Assembly (NCBI RefSeq): GCF_905404315.1
Contig: NC_066275.1
Span: 6,200,001-6,264,000 of the forward strand
Direction of reading: 5' to 3'
Source: Leptidea sinapis
Taxonomy: Eukaryota; Arthropoda; Insecta; Lepidoptera; Pieridae
Length of the DNA: 64,000 nt
Below, piece by piece: positions 34,076-44,815 of this stretch. Position 1 is the first letter of the stretch. Each line of letters starts with the position of its first letter. The notes under the pieces were generated by a model. The model did not search any database. It was not told the origin of the DNA and saw only the letters and a program-made list of their open reading frames with translations. A program made the translations under genes and the position numbers.

Positions 34076-34860
34076 AACGGATCCTTATCATAATCAGCCT
34101 GAACAAGTCCACTTCATAACTACAATATCATAAATTCTCTCTAATCTTTTTGATATAAGGAAATCTCAAAGAATTAATCTCAAATTAATGTCGTAACTAA
34201 CAACATAGTATGGTGAATCTTTGATTATGATATGAAACCGTTGATATGTTAAAAATGTTGCGAATCCTAAATAAATATTCAGGGAAAATAGAAACCATCC
34301 GTTAGAAGATTTCTTTAGACAAGATTCATACAATACCAATATTTTGATCCGTTCAAAGGTATTAAGGAAATAAAGTTGATCTAAGATCTATATAAATATT
34401 GAGGCTTTTGTAAGTATTGAAAATTATATAATATTGTAAATTGAATTTATTGTATATCATTGAAATTGAAAATAATAAAGACCATACCAAAATTAGCTCT
34501 ATATTCAAAGTTCAAATCTTTTTAAACTTACTACTAAATCTTTTATTCAAGTGGGTTCATCATCAAACTCTTTTCATTTGGGTGACTTATACCTTAGTTT
34601 GTCCTCTTTTTTATGATAGAGACATATTGACGTACTATAAACAACTAAGTCTAGTTGACGACCAAGTAGTAGTCCGACCAATTTTTAGGCGTTTGGGATC
34701 GGCCAAAAATGTCCGAGCGCTGTATATACGTTTTTTACAATTGAAATGTATTTTTCAAGAAGCTTCATAATAAAACATTTTTGAATCGTCGACCAGATTA
34801 TTTAACAGCACAACCGATTCAAAAAGGTCAAAACAATTAATGTTGTTTTTATATGTTCAT
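34076..34860. other. Sequence between LINE A and LINE B
   Basis: AT-rich. A short block at 34087-34110 ('cataatcagcctgaacaagtccact') resembles RTE-type 3' tails. The 109-codon open frame at 34441-34770 has no recognisable content. Confidence 0.45.
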
Positions 34861-37694
34861 AAATTCAAATTCAAATATTTTTATTCAAAATAGGATTTAT
34901 AATCACTTATTGAACGTCAAAATCTACCACCCATTCAAAAGAGACTGCCTCAGACCTGAGAAGAATGGGCGCAAGAAACTCAGCGGGCTTTTTTTTTTAT
35001 ATAAAATATGGATTACAATGTAATATCGTACAATAAACTTATGAAAATGTAAATGTAATTAATAATTAAAGAGCCTGAGGGTGTTCGCTTTAATCCCAGT
35101 CCGTGGTGTCATTAAGAAAATCGTTTATGCTATAATAACCTTTCCCACACAAACGTTTTTTAACAATTCTTTTAAATTTCGTAACACATTTGTTTTGTAC
35201 ATTTTCTGGGATCATATTGTAGAAGCATATACATCGCCCAACAAAAGACTTACTAACTTGACCCAACCGAGTAGTAGGCATAACAAGTTTATGTTTGTTC
35301 CTCGTGTTAACATTATGAATGTCACAGTTTCTAGAAAATTACTCAATGTGCTTATGAACATACAAAACATTATCAAAAATGAATTGAGAAGCAACAGTCA
35401 AAATGTTTATTTCTTTAAATTTTTCTCTTAATGATTCTTTAGGACCTAGGTTATAAATCGCGCGAATAGCCCTCTTCTGCAGCATAAAGATAGTATTAAT
35501 ATCGGCCGCACTGCCCCATAACAATATACCATAGGACATAATACTATGAAAATAACTAAAGTATACTAATCTCGCCGTATCTATGTCAGTTAACCGTCTG
35601 ATTTTCTTAACCGCATATGCTACAGAACTAAGCCTATTCGCTAATCCTTCAATATGGGGGCCCCACTGCAATTTGGAATCAAGAGTAATGCCAAGCAATA
35701 TAGCAGATTCCACTGGTTTTACCACCTCTCCATTTAATAAAATATTCGCATCTTCATTTTTGACATTTGGCGCGGTGAATTTAATATATTTGGTTTTATG
35801 ATTATTTAACAATAAGTTATTGGCGCTAAACAAGTACACAATGTCAGATAGAGCATTGTTTACTTTGCCATATAAAACTTGGCTTCGTTTTCACTTTGAA
35901 TATAAGTGAAGTGTCATCCGCAAACAATACCACCTTGTGTTTTTTTTCTACAAGGTTAGGTAGATCATTTATATAAATTAGGAAGAGGAAGGGTCCAGGA
36001 ATAGACCCTTGTGGTACCCCCATACCGAGAGGAGTCCCAGGAGATCTCCTGCCATTCACCTCGACCCTCTGAATCCTATTATTTAAATATGAGATCAGAA
36101 GATCGAGTGCAGATCCTCTTATACCATACTGGCATAGCTTCCTGACCAGCGTTTAATGTTGAACACAATCAAAAGCCTTAGATAAATCACAGAAGATACC
36201 AAGTGCATTCTGTGATTCCTCCCAGGCCTCAAAAATATTCCTGATGAGTTCAACACCTGCATTCATAGTCGAGCGTCCCCTAGTAAAGCCAAATTGTTTT
36301 ATATGAAGTAACTTATAAGTGTTAAAGGGAGTAAGCATTTGGCTTAAAATATTTTTTTCAAAAATTTTACTAAGGGTCGGCAACACCGAAACAGGGCGAT
36401 AGTTATTCGGGTCAGAAGTGAGTCCCGATTTAAATATTGGTGTAATTTTACTATACTTCAGAAGGTCAGGAAACATGCCATGTTCAATACAGCTATTAAA
36501 AACTAGTGCTAGATATGGTGCTATGACGTCAATAATAGAACTTATTATTTTTACAGATATGCCCCATATGTCAGCAGTTTTTTTCATTTCTAAGGATCTG
36601 AAAGTTTTAATTATTTCTGCTGGGCTAACAACACTGAATTTGAAATTTTGTTTACATTCCTTAACATTTTCCAAAAGAAGTGACTCGGCAACACTGGTGG
36701 AGGAGACAAGGGTGCTTGAGATGGAAACTGGAATGTCAGAAAAAAAATTCTCAAAAGCAGAAGCTACTTCCTGCTCAGAGTGGATTTTTGTATTGTTTAT
36801 TATTAGATTATATTCAAACTTGCAGTCTTTCGCTCTTCCAGATTCCCAGTTAATAACTTTCCAAGTCATTTTTATTTTATTTGAAGCATTTTTAATTATT
36901 TCTCTAATATGCATTGACTTAGCAATAGTACATACTTTCTTAAATAATTTTGAATAATTTTTCACATATACAAGGAAAGATGCATCATGATTACATGATG
37001 ATCTCTCACAATATAGTTCATATAATCGTTGTCTGCTCCTATGAATACCAGCTGTTGCCCAGTTGTTAAATGACAAGAGACCACCCGAGTTGACTGTCTT
37101 TGAAGTAAATATAGAAGCAAACTCTGTTTTAATTATTTTAAATAACTTACCATACATCTCATTTGGAGTACTGTTATTATTCAAATACAAGTTTGAGAGT
37201 TTTTCTGAAACATTGCCTCTATATTTCTCCATTCGCCTATTGTTTACCGGAACAAACATAAACTTTTTAGTTGAAGTACATTTGTTCCCTTCAATATTAA
37301 AAGAGGCTAATTGACTAAAGTGGTCTGAGCTCAGTTTACTAATTATTGATTGAGCTATAGGTTTATAATTAGTAAAAATATTATCAATACAGCTTTTAGA
37401 GGTGCTGGTTACTCTAGTAGGTTCTAAGAAAATATTTGATAAATTATATGATTTAAACAAAGATTTGAATCTAATACGTGGTGGATTTTTCTAATAAGTT
37501 AATATTAAAGTCACCACAAATCATAATATATTTCTTAGATTCTGATAATTTTGATAGATGGAGGAGGTTCCAATACACTCTCAAATAACTCATATAATGC
37601 ATCGGGGGGTTTGTATATACTTACAACAATGGCACACTCAAGCTCTGCACAGGCTATTTCAATGGTACGTTCAACAGAGAGGCCCACAATATCT
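34861..37694 (-). pseudogene. LINE B: Jockey/CR1-type non-LTR retrotransposon, 5'-truncated
   Basis: The best preserved LINE here, read 37694 to 34861. At the 5' side is the end of the apurinic-type endonuclease: ECAIVVSIYKPPDALYELFE, then MICGDFNINLL (GDFN motif, about 37510-37540). Next, 36153-37460 contains PIFKSGLTSDPNNYRPVSVL, QFGFTRGRSTM and IFCDLSKAFDCVQH (RT fingers and palm). 35844-36059 contains MGVPQGSIPGPFLFLIYIND and VVLFADDTSLI (catalytic box). 35339-35839 contains LLGITLDSKLQWGPHIEGLA and YGILLWG. 35090-35281 gives the C-terminus GYYSINDFLNDTTDWD. Stops and at least two frame changes separate these blocks, so it is inactive. The 3' UTR ends at 34861 in AAATTC-rich sequence. The 5' side is cut at the junction with the right arm. 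Confidence 0.92.
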
Positions 37695-37816
37695 TTACTC
37701 TTGATTCCAAATTGCAATGGGCCCCTATTGAAGGAAATAAATATTTAGAGAAATAAATATTTTGACTGATGCATGTTCTTATAAGAACATTATCAAGAAT
37801 ATATTGAGATAATGTG

Positions 37817-37864
37817 CTTAATGTGCTTATGAACATAATATATTATGTTCATAAGCACATTAAG
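37817..37864. repeat. Perfect 48-bp palindrome
   Basis: The half-site CTTAATGTGCTTATGAACAT followed by AATA (37817-37840) is mirrored exactly by its complement (37841-37864), with no spacer. In the left arm only one half is present (about 32419-32442), so the second half is new in this arm. Confidence 0.95.
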
Positions 37865-39539
37865 GAATATGCTAGAAACTGTGAAAATCATAATGTTAAC
37901 ACTAGGAACAAACATAAACTTGTTATGCCTTATAACTTAATAAATAATCAGGCTCTTTAATTATAAATTTTTATTGTACGATATTACATTGTACTCCATA
38001 TTTTCATTAAAAAAAAGATCACTGAGTTTCTTGCGCCCGTTCTATTCTGAGGCACTCTATTTTGAATGGGTGGTAATTTTTGACGTTCAAAATGTGATTT
38101 GAATCCTATTTTGAACAAAAATATTTTAATTTTAATTTGTGAGCTGTATTGAATCCCTAAGTCCAGCAATGGACTATTTTAGGCTGATAATGGTGATATT
38201 CCGTTTTTGTTTTTATATCTTTTCTGTTTAGTACTAAGTTTTTAAATACTGTATGGGTTTAGATATTATATTATTTAATGTATAGGTGTCATTAATTATT
38301 TGACTGTACTCAGGTGAATACCTATATTACATCATTACATTTTTTTCAATAGTAGAGTTTTTAAGCCAATTTTACCAAAGATGTGCATGCAGCCTTCCGA
38401 ATCAGTAACGTCAGGTAACGTATATTATTATTATAGTTAATTATTAGTATAGTATATGCAGTATTTCACGATTTAAACGAGTTTTTAATAACGTATTTGA
38501 ATAAATATTAATTAACTTTGTCTTTATCTATTCAAATTCAAATGTTGTTTTATATTAATATCTTATTGAATTGAAGAAAACCCATTTGAAAAGATATTCC
38601 GATCTGAAAACAGAGCGCTAGACATCCAGCCATCTAATTTCTTAAAGATAAAATCGCATTATATTAATTTATATATTTATTCAATAAACTAGGCGGTTGA
38701 TGATAGCAATATTCTAATGGCATGATATAATTTTAAGACCTCGTGTTTTACCAGTCACTCTGGCGTTTCATACCAATTCATTTAAATCAGATGAATTTAG
38801 TATATTCTGGATCTTTTATTTTTAATTTATTAATTAAATAAAATTTTAATAACTTGACTTAACCAAGAACTAGGCATAACTAATTAATATTAATTGCACA
38901 TAGCAATGACGTTCTATACATAAAGACAAATCACGCCGTATAAGAACAAAGCTGAAATATGGGACATACCACAAAATACACCATAATAAGTTTTGACTGC
39001 CATACCTATACATTACCACTTTTACTCCAGTTGTTTAAAATATTCTTGGTCAATAAGCAGGCATGTAAAACATTTATTCAAAATGATATGTCCTTATAAA
39101 GTAATCAATCATCGGTGCTATAGAAAATCTATCTCCGTTAAGCGGTAATAGAGGTAGATTTTCTTAGACATATACGAGTTAGATTAGAGAGAGAAATGTA
39201 TTGTGTGAGTCAAATGTAAACATATGTTGCGTGCGAATCGTGAACAATAAAACAAAGGCAATTTTATTTTAAGGACTCGTGGAGGTGACGCGGTACCAGA
39301 CACTTTCTTTCGCGTTCTCTCACTATTGTGGAAAAAAAATATTTCAAAAGTTTTTTTAAATACTAATTCAAAAAAATTGTTGTACAATTTAAATGCATTA
39401 TTAAATTATAGTCAAAAATTAAATTATAAATACATTTTTGAAAAGGATAATTTGCATGGCTGCTGCCTTCCCTGGATATGACAGCAGTTTCTCAGCCTAG
39501 CGCGCGAAACTCTCTAGGAAAAAATGCGATTTACTCGAT

Positions 39540-39733
39540 TGTATGAAGCGTGCAGTCATTGACAGTTGGACAGATAACGACTATAATCTTGTAAAAAACG
39601 GAGATAGCTAAAATCCAGTACGTTTGTAAGCAACTGTTTGCTTTCAAACTTAGCCGGATTGTACTTCGTGGCCAATTGCGATACTGTAACTTTTACTATT
39701 TCAAACTTATGTCAAATGACTGCACGTTTCATA
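39540..39733. mobile_element. TIR element inside the right arm
   Basis: Inverted partner of the element at 30637-30830. The two positions sum to 70370, as does the outer part of the arms. Ends GTATGAAGCGTGCAGTCATT and the complement of AATGACTGCACGTTTCATAC. Confidence 0.7.
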
Positions 39734-40009
39734 CTAAACTAAATTTAAATTTTTACTCAGGCAGTCCCGCCTCTTATAAAATAGTATTTACATCCTCTTT
39801 GAGGCTCCCCCTCCGATAAATAGACTACATACTATAAGTATATTGCTTGGCGCAAGATACAAACTGTCCTACCTACTGTCTTCGAATATGCATGCGCCTT
39901 AGTCTTTTGCACAAAGGCACTATCGGGTATCGAACGTAAAAATTTTCCAATACTGAAGACTCTAATAATTATACTGGGACAGATTGCTTAAATTATTGTA
40001 TCCAAATGT

Positions 40010-40190
40010 TTCGCCTCTCGACAAACTCTGGCACGAGACAGTCTCAAGTCAACATCTCCTAAGGATGCCTCGTGTAGAGGCAAAACACGTGTCGAGTTGT
40101 TTGAAGACGAATATTGGTGGAATTAACACTCAAGAAAACTCAAAACATATGGATAATTATGGATTTCCGCAAAATAACGCCTACTTCAAT
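40010..40190 (+). repeat. Hammerhead-like repeat, right-arm copy (core mutated)
   Basis: The + strand 40051-40100 has CTAAGGA, stem GCCTC-GTGTA-GAGGC, then AAAACACGTGTC: the same two core changes as in the left arm, as expected if the arms were copied after mutation. Downstream come 'gtggaattaacactcaag' and 'ggatttccgcaaaataacgcc', the tail shared with the other copies. Confidence 0.65.
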
Positions 40191-40390
40191 AATTTTTCTT
40201 AAATTATTGTATATTCATGGGTCCTTGATAATTGGGGATTGCATCGATCCGGCAATTTGAAGCGGGCAAAAATAACGCTAAAAGATTCCGTTACGAACAA
40301 TCAGATAATACCAAGCTAATATAAGCGTGTTAATATTCTATATGCAAACATAAAATAAAGTTACAGCACAAGTTACCCAACAAAACAACA

Positions 40391-40757
40391 CTGTTGATTA
40401 TTTTGTAACATAAGATTCTATTAATGTATTTTACTTAATTAATTAGATATTAACACTAAATTTAATGATTTAACAATTTTTTTTATTAAAATTAATTGGG
40501 AGAAGTTAAATTTATAACTACGCCTTAGGGTTGCCACACCAAAAAAAGCTGATGGTATTTGTTTCCTTATCGCAAGATGAGAGAGATAGCTGTACCAAAA
40601 AGGCTTAGGCGAAAAACCCCACAGGATCTTCTACTGTAGACTGATTCGTATGAAGTGGAATAGTCAACGGAGGAGTGTCGCACAAGCCACAATAAAAATA
40701 TGACCTATTGATTTCATGATATATTGCATTAAAAACATGTTATGTAATTATGATACT
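40391..40757. other. Unique DNA right of the inverted repeat
   Basis: AT-rich, no recognised feature. The flank has no similarity to the left flank beyond the arm end. Confidence 0.5.
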
Positions 40758-41074
40758 TAAGTGGGAGGCTCCTTTGCACAGGATGCCGGATAGATTATGG
40801 GTAGATACCATAACGGTGCCTATTTCTGCCGTGAAGCAGTAATGTGTAAACATTACTGTGTTTCGGTCTGAAGGGCACCGCAGCTAGTGAAATTACTGGG
40901 CCAATGAGACTTAACATCTTATGTCTCAGGGTGACGAGCGCAATTGTAGTGCCATCAGCAGGACGTTCAGCTGATGGTAATTAATACGCCCTTTGCCCTT
41001 CATGGCAGAAATGGGCGCCGTTGTGATACTCATAATCTAGCCGGTATCCTGTGTAAAGGAGCCTCCTACTGGAA
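40758..41074. repeat. Family A repeat, composite inverted copy
   Basis: The first 215 bp are a family A copy in minus orientation ('gtgggaggctcctttgcacaggatgccgg' onward). After the 'ggacgttcagctgatggtaatt' block the sequence switches to a plus-orientation end ('catggcagaaatgggcgccgttgtg', 'tagccggtatcctgtgtaaaggagcctcctactgg'). Both outer ends are therefore inverted copies of the same terminus, making a foldback unit. Confidence 0.75.
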
Positions 41075-42146
41075 AACTTTTGCTGAATTTGCTGCAGACA
41101 TCATAATATAAGACATTGTCTCTTCAAGAATTCTCTCGACAGACTTAGAGATGAGGGTAACGCACGCTGCATTGGAGAAAAATCTTCGGGTTAAGTGGAA
41201 TAAAACTGACACGTACTTGTCCTATAACAACATTTTACATACGTAACAAGTAAAACAATTGCATATGTTAATTTATATAGGAACAACGAAGTACTCGTAA
41301 ATCAGAAGATTACGATTTACTCATTAAATAGAGTCATTGGAATAAATAGTCCTAAGCTTCAGGGTTGGCTTGGTGAGTATTTTTGAAGACAGATGATTCA
41401 AATTCACGGCTGTAACTGGTTTCTAGATTGAAGAGACGGAGAAGCACATGTGACTGGCACTATACAATAATATTTTATAAAAAAAAAAGTTATAAGGAAA
41501 CGAAGCAGCTATACAATGTATGAGCGGGGAGATAAATAAAAATTTTTAATTAAATACGAATAACACGTTCCAATTTCGAAAGTAATTTAATTATATCGAG
41601 TACTTACACATTTACATTTACTTATATTAATACTTCATTATCAACTGACATTTTCAATCAATCAAATATTTTATTAAAAATTTATTAAATAGGTTATTGT
41701 ACCGTCCGCTAATTATACATTCATACATATTTTCATACGCCTTTCGTTAAAATTTCATTTTAACGGAACAGTTTTAATACTTGTATAGTTGAATAAAAAA
41801 ATGTGCCAACTGGCAGATTTACCAGCGTGTGCCGCAAAAATCAAAGAGTTAGGGTGGATTAAGATTAAAGCTAATTTTGCATTTCACCAACCACTAACCT
41901 AAGAATAATATAATTATACGCGAATTATTTTGGCGGTATAAAAGGTTAAATAAACTGAGAATAAAAGTTGTCAGAGCAGCAGAAATTAATACAAGAGATA
42001 AAATCAGGGAGTTATATGATCCCCGTATTGTTTGCCTCGTAAGTAATATGAAACAAATATGTGACATATGTACTCCTCTTTTACCAATACGTCAAGAACA
42101 AATAAGTTTGTAAAAGTTTTGTCATAAAATATCTCTGAGACTTAGA
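41075..42146. other. Intergenic DNA, nothing recognised
   Basis: AT-rich. No open frame of interest or recurring repeat. Confidence 0.5.
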
Positions 42147-42580
42147 TTAAGGATTGGTCCGCAGGTGTACGAACTAATACTACGCCCACTTGGGCGTACG
42201 AGGGGCCGACGAGCCAGTCTCGAACAATGTGTGAGGTTAACGTGCCACATATTCCGTTAAAAATTTGCTAATAATTGAAACTAAAATGCCGGCTTGCGCA
42301 GAAAAACTCTGTAAAAATAATATTACAAGAAATAAGAAAGACACTGGGATCACATATCATCAGGAAGTATTTTGTATTTTATTAATTTCAATGTAAGATA
42401 ACACGAAGCGTATGTTACGAAATTTGAAAGATGCCATTGAGTGTCAAGATGCCACGCATACAAGCATCTTTACAAATTGCTAATACACACTACAATATAA
42501 AAATGTGTCATAATAAAAAGCTATTGTTCTTAGATAGTGCGGTTCTAACTAGTTGAAGTGCAGCGAAGACCAATCCTTAA
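42147..42580 (+). mobile_element. THAP-exon DNA transposon, copy 3 with both ends
   Basis: A perfect 13-bp terminal inverted repeat TTAAGGATTGGTC (42147-42159) and GACCAATCCTTAA (42568-42580) bounds a 434-bp unit. The ATG at 42286 opens MPACAEKLCKNNITRNKKD then TGITYHQ, with the THAP Cys pair kept. The donor position reads CAGGAAGT, as in copy 2. The interior is closely similar to copy 1, including 'taacacgaagcgtatgtta' and 'gtcaagatgccacgca'. I could not define a target-site duplication. Confidence 0.7.
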
Positions 42581-43385
42581 TTTAAGAATGTATATATATA
42601 TTTTTAGATATGCTGCCTAAAATAAACAATATTTCTGAATTAATAAACTTAAAACGCAGCAGCAAACTTCGTTCCATTGTACTTGTGTCTGTCTTAACAT
42701 TTATTTTCCCGCAGAGTAAATGTTATTTGTCCGTCTTCTTGATTAAATTACTTCGTAGAACATCTTATGTAAATAAAGTCTTTGTGGGATTTCTTTTCCT
42801 GATCCTGTAAAATTCGTTTTGCGAAATTTTACCTGGATATCTTGGATTTCTGGTTTGCTGAATAATTTATTAAGTGGTATGTGAGTGTAATAACAGGTTG
42901 AGGAAAAAGTTTATTCGTATTTTATATGTAAGCTGAAGACATTTTTACACATTTTTCAATAGCTTCACCTGTTTGTATGTTTGTTTGTAACCGACTCATT
43001 TGGGCGCGATTTTGTCCCACTTTAAACGGCCGGATTTCGTTCAAACTTCGATAGATCCATGACAATACATTAATTTGATAAAATTATTAGATTTGCAAAA
43101 TAAGATTGTTGTTAATTTATATAATCTTTATCTATCGTCATAAGGCAGGTATTGATGTTCAATTTAAATTTCAACCATTGTCTCTTTAATCGATTTATCT
43201 TATATTAGGCAATTTTCGAAGACAATTTTTCATTCAACAATGCAAATAATTGTTCAAAAAACACGCTTTTATAAATAAACCAAACATAAAAGTGTGTTTT
43301 TAGTTATTATAACTACTATTTATTATTCAAAGTTTCTTTACATTCAATCAAAGTTTAAATTAAAGTCAGTTTTTTTTTTATTACA
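42581..43385. other. Intergenic DNA, nothing recognised
   Basis: AT-rich. The 66-codon open frame 42610-42810 has no domain features. Confidence 0.45.
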
Positions 43386-43652
43386 TCGTTAGTTCGCCAT
43401 TTGTTCTTGATTGTTCTCTATAAACATTTGTTTGTTCTCGATTTTTTTTTAAAAAATTGCAATTCATTAAAATTGGTTAGGTTAGGTTATGTTAGAACAG
43501 TTAAAACAACGCACGAGCCGAGCGTAGCGTTCCGCGGTAGCGGATGGCGAGTGCCAGAACAAAATATTTTTAATTAATTGTTTTTAAATAAACAACAAAA
43601 GAACAAACAATTATTTATAGCGAACAATTAAGAACAAACTACGAACAAACGA
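43386..43652. mobile_element. TIR element of about 267 bp
   Basis: The left part 43386-43441 (TCGTTAGTTCG, TTGTTCTTGATTGTTC.CTATAAA, TTGTTTGTTCT) is the imperfect inverted complement of 43598-43652. The central part holds GC-rich 'gcacgagccgagcgtagcgttccgc' and two TTAGG units. No coding sequence. Confidence 0.6.
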
Positions 43653-43770
43653 TATGCGATATTGAAAATTCAAAAATAGAAATTTTTTTTTTTGGGGGGC
43701 TAAGTTTGATGAGCCTTTTGAAAAAATCTGATACGGGTGAATATCTGAAGGTCACGTCTATATAGTGATT

Positions 43771-44209
43771 GAGGGTATTTTCCGATATGTACTGCGAGCA
43801 CTGCACAGTGCTATCACTGCAGAAAAATTTGTTCCGTTATGGACAGCCAGTATACTGCCGCAGTACCCTAGGGAAATATATCATGACGTCATAAATCGCC
43901 GCCATGTTCTACTGTGAGTACTGGCGTTTTTGAGGTAAGGTACTCGCAGTACTTTGATCACGTGATCAGTCAAAACCACTCGAGTGCCTAAAATATTAAT
44001 TAAAATATTTTTAATTTGACAGTACTCCAGCAAAAGTTTTTATTGAACTAGAAAACTTTAATACACTCATTTGAATGCTGCGTTAAAAAATGACATGAAA
44101 CATTTTTAAATAGTAACGAGTATAACTAACTATAAAAGAACGGCTTCACAGTATACTAAATTGACGTCACACTGTACAGTGGTCGCTGTGCATATCGAAA
44201 CATACCCTG
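43771..44209. mobile_element. TIR element of about 439 bp
   Basis: The left end GAGGGTATTTTCCGATATG with continuation TACTGCGAGCACTGCACAGTG aligns to the complement of the right end, CAGGGTATGTTTCGATATG with CACAGCGACCACTGTACAGTG: about 39 bp of inverted repeat. Inside lies a perfect 14-bp palindrome TGATCACGTGATCA (43955-43968). No open frame. hAT-like in its CAGGG start, but no 8-bp duplication is visible. Confidence 0.6.
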
Positions 44210-44214
44210 AATAA

Positions 44215-44470
44215 CCTCCTCCCAGACTAACTTTTCATACGTACCTTTTTGAAATTGATCAAAACTGTTTTGTGGTCAATGTCAGATTCTTCGGCTATGT
44301 CGTATCTACTGATTACGACGATCTTGATCCAATTTTTTAAAAATGGTATCCATTTTATTCATTACAGGGTGATATCTGACAAGCACAAACTGCATCTTTA
44401 ATATCAAAATTCCCGGATTGAAAACGCTTAAACCAACTTTGTGCTACTCTGACTGACGCAGCATTGAGTC
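44215..44470 (-). pseudogene. mariner transposase N-terminal fragment
   Basis: The minus strand reads NAASVRVAQSWFKRFQSGNF then DIKDAVC, and further on NGYHF.KIGSRSS in the place of the linker between the two HTH units, followed by DTT-PKNLTLTTKQF. This is the first HTH and linker of a mariner transposase with several frameshifts. It starts a few bases after the TIR element at 43771. The catalytic domain is absent. Confidence 0.6.
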
Positions 44471-44815
44471 TATAAGGGTTTAATTCATTCCTTTTTTTTT
44501 TATGCCTTTTTATATTTTTTTGAAGTGTGTATAAAGGGGAGGTCTAACTAAGGAGGAGTTTATTGAAAGATGATTTAAATATTTTTCTTTTATTGTATTT
44601 TGGTTTGAGTTGATGGTTTGGTTATGCTCTAAATAAGTAAAACTAAAAAATGTATTATTTTAATGTCTTTTGATGCCAGATACTAAAAGCACATTTTATT
44701 TGCCAAAATACTTTTTTCGGATCTATATTCTATATTTTTTTACGATCAGATCATTCACATGTTGTAAGCCTTGTCTTGAAAGGCATAAAGGGATAAAAGG
44801 TATTTATTTTCTCAA

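Larger units (their letters stand above)
37695..40390 (-). repeat. Right arm of a large inverted repeat
   Basis: This 2696-bp arm is the inverted copy of 29980-32547. Near its inner end it carries LINE A 3' sequence on the + strand (37695-38170). It differs from the left arm by a rearranged inner segment (37750-37865, including a 48-bp palindrome), about 88 nt extra near 38990-39080, and small indels. The junction at 37694/37695 joins the truncated 5' side of LINE B to LINE A sequence in the opposite direction. Confidence 0.9.

Noticed and set aside
36418..36957. 179-codon + strand frame within LINE B
   Set aside because: Antisense of the reverse transcriptase frame on the minus strand.
29980..40390. 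Inverted repeat as ends of one giant DNA transposon (Maverick or Polinton type)
   Set aside because: The core holds only two LINE copies, no polymerase, integrase or capsid genes, and the arms contain ordinary repeats; a local inverted duplication explains it better.
43470..43495. Telomere-like TTAGG units
   Set aside because: Only two perfect units inside a TIR element; not a telomeric array.
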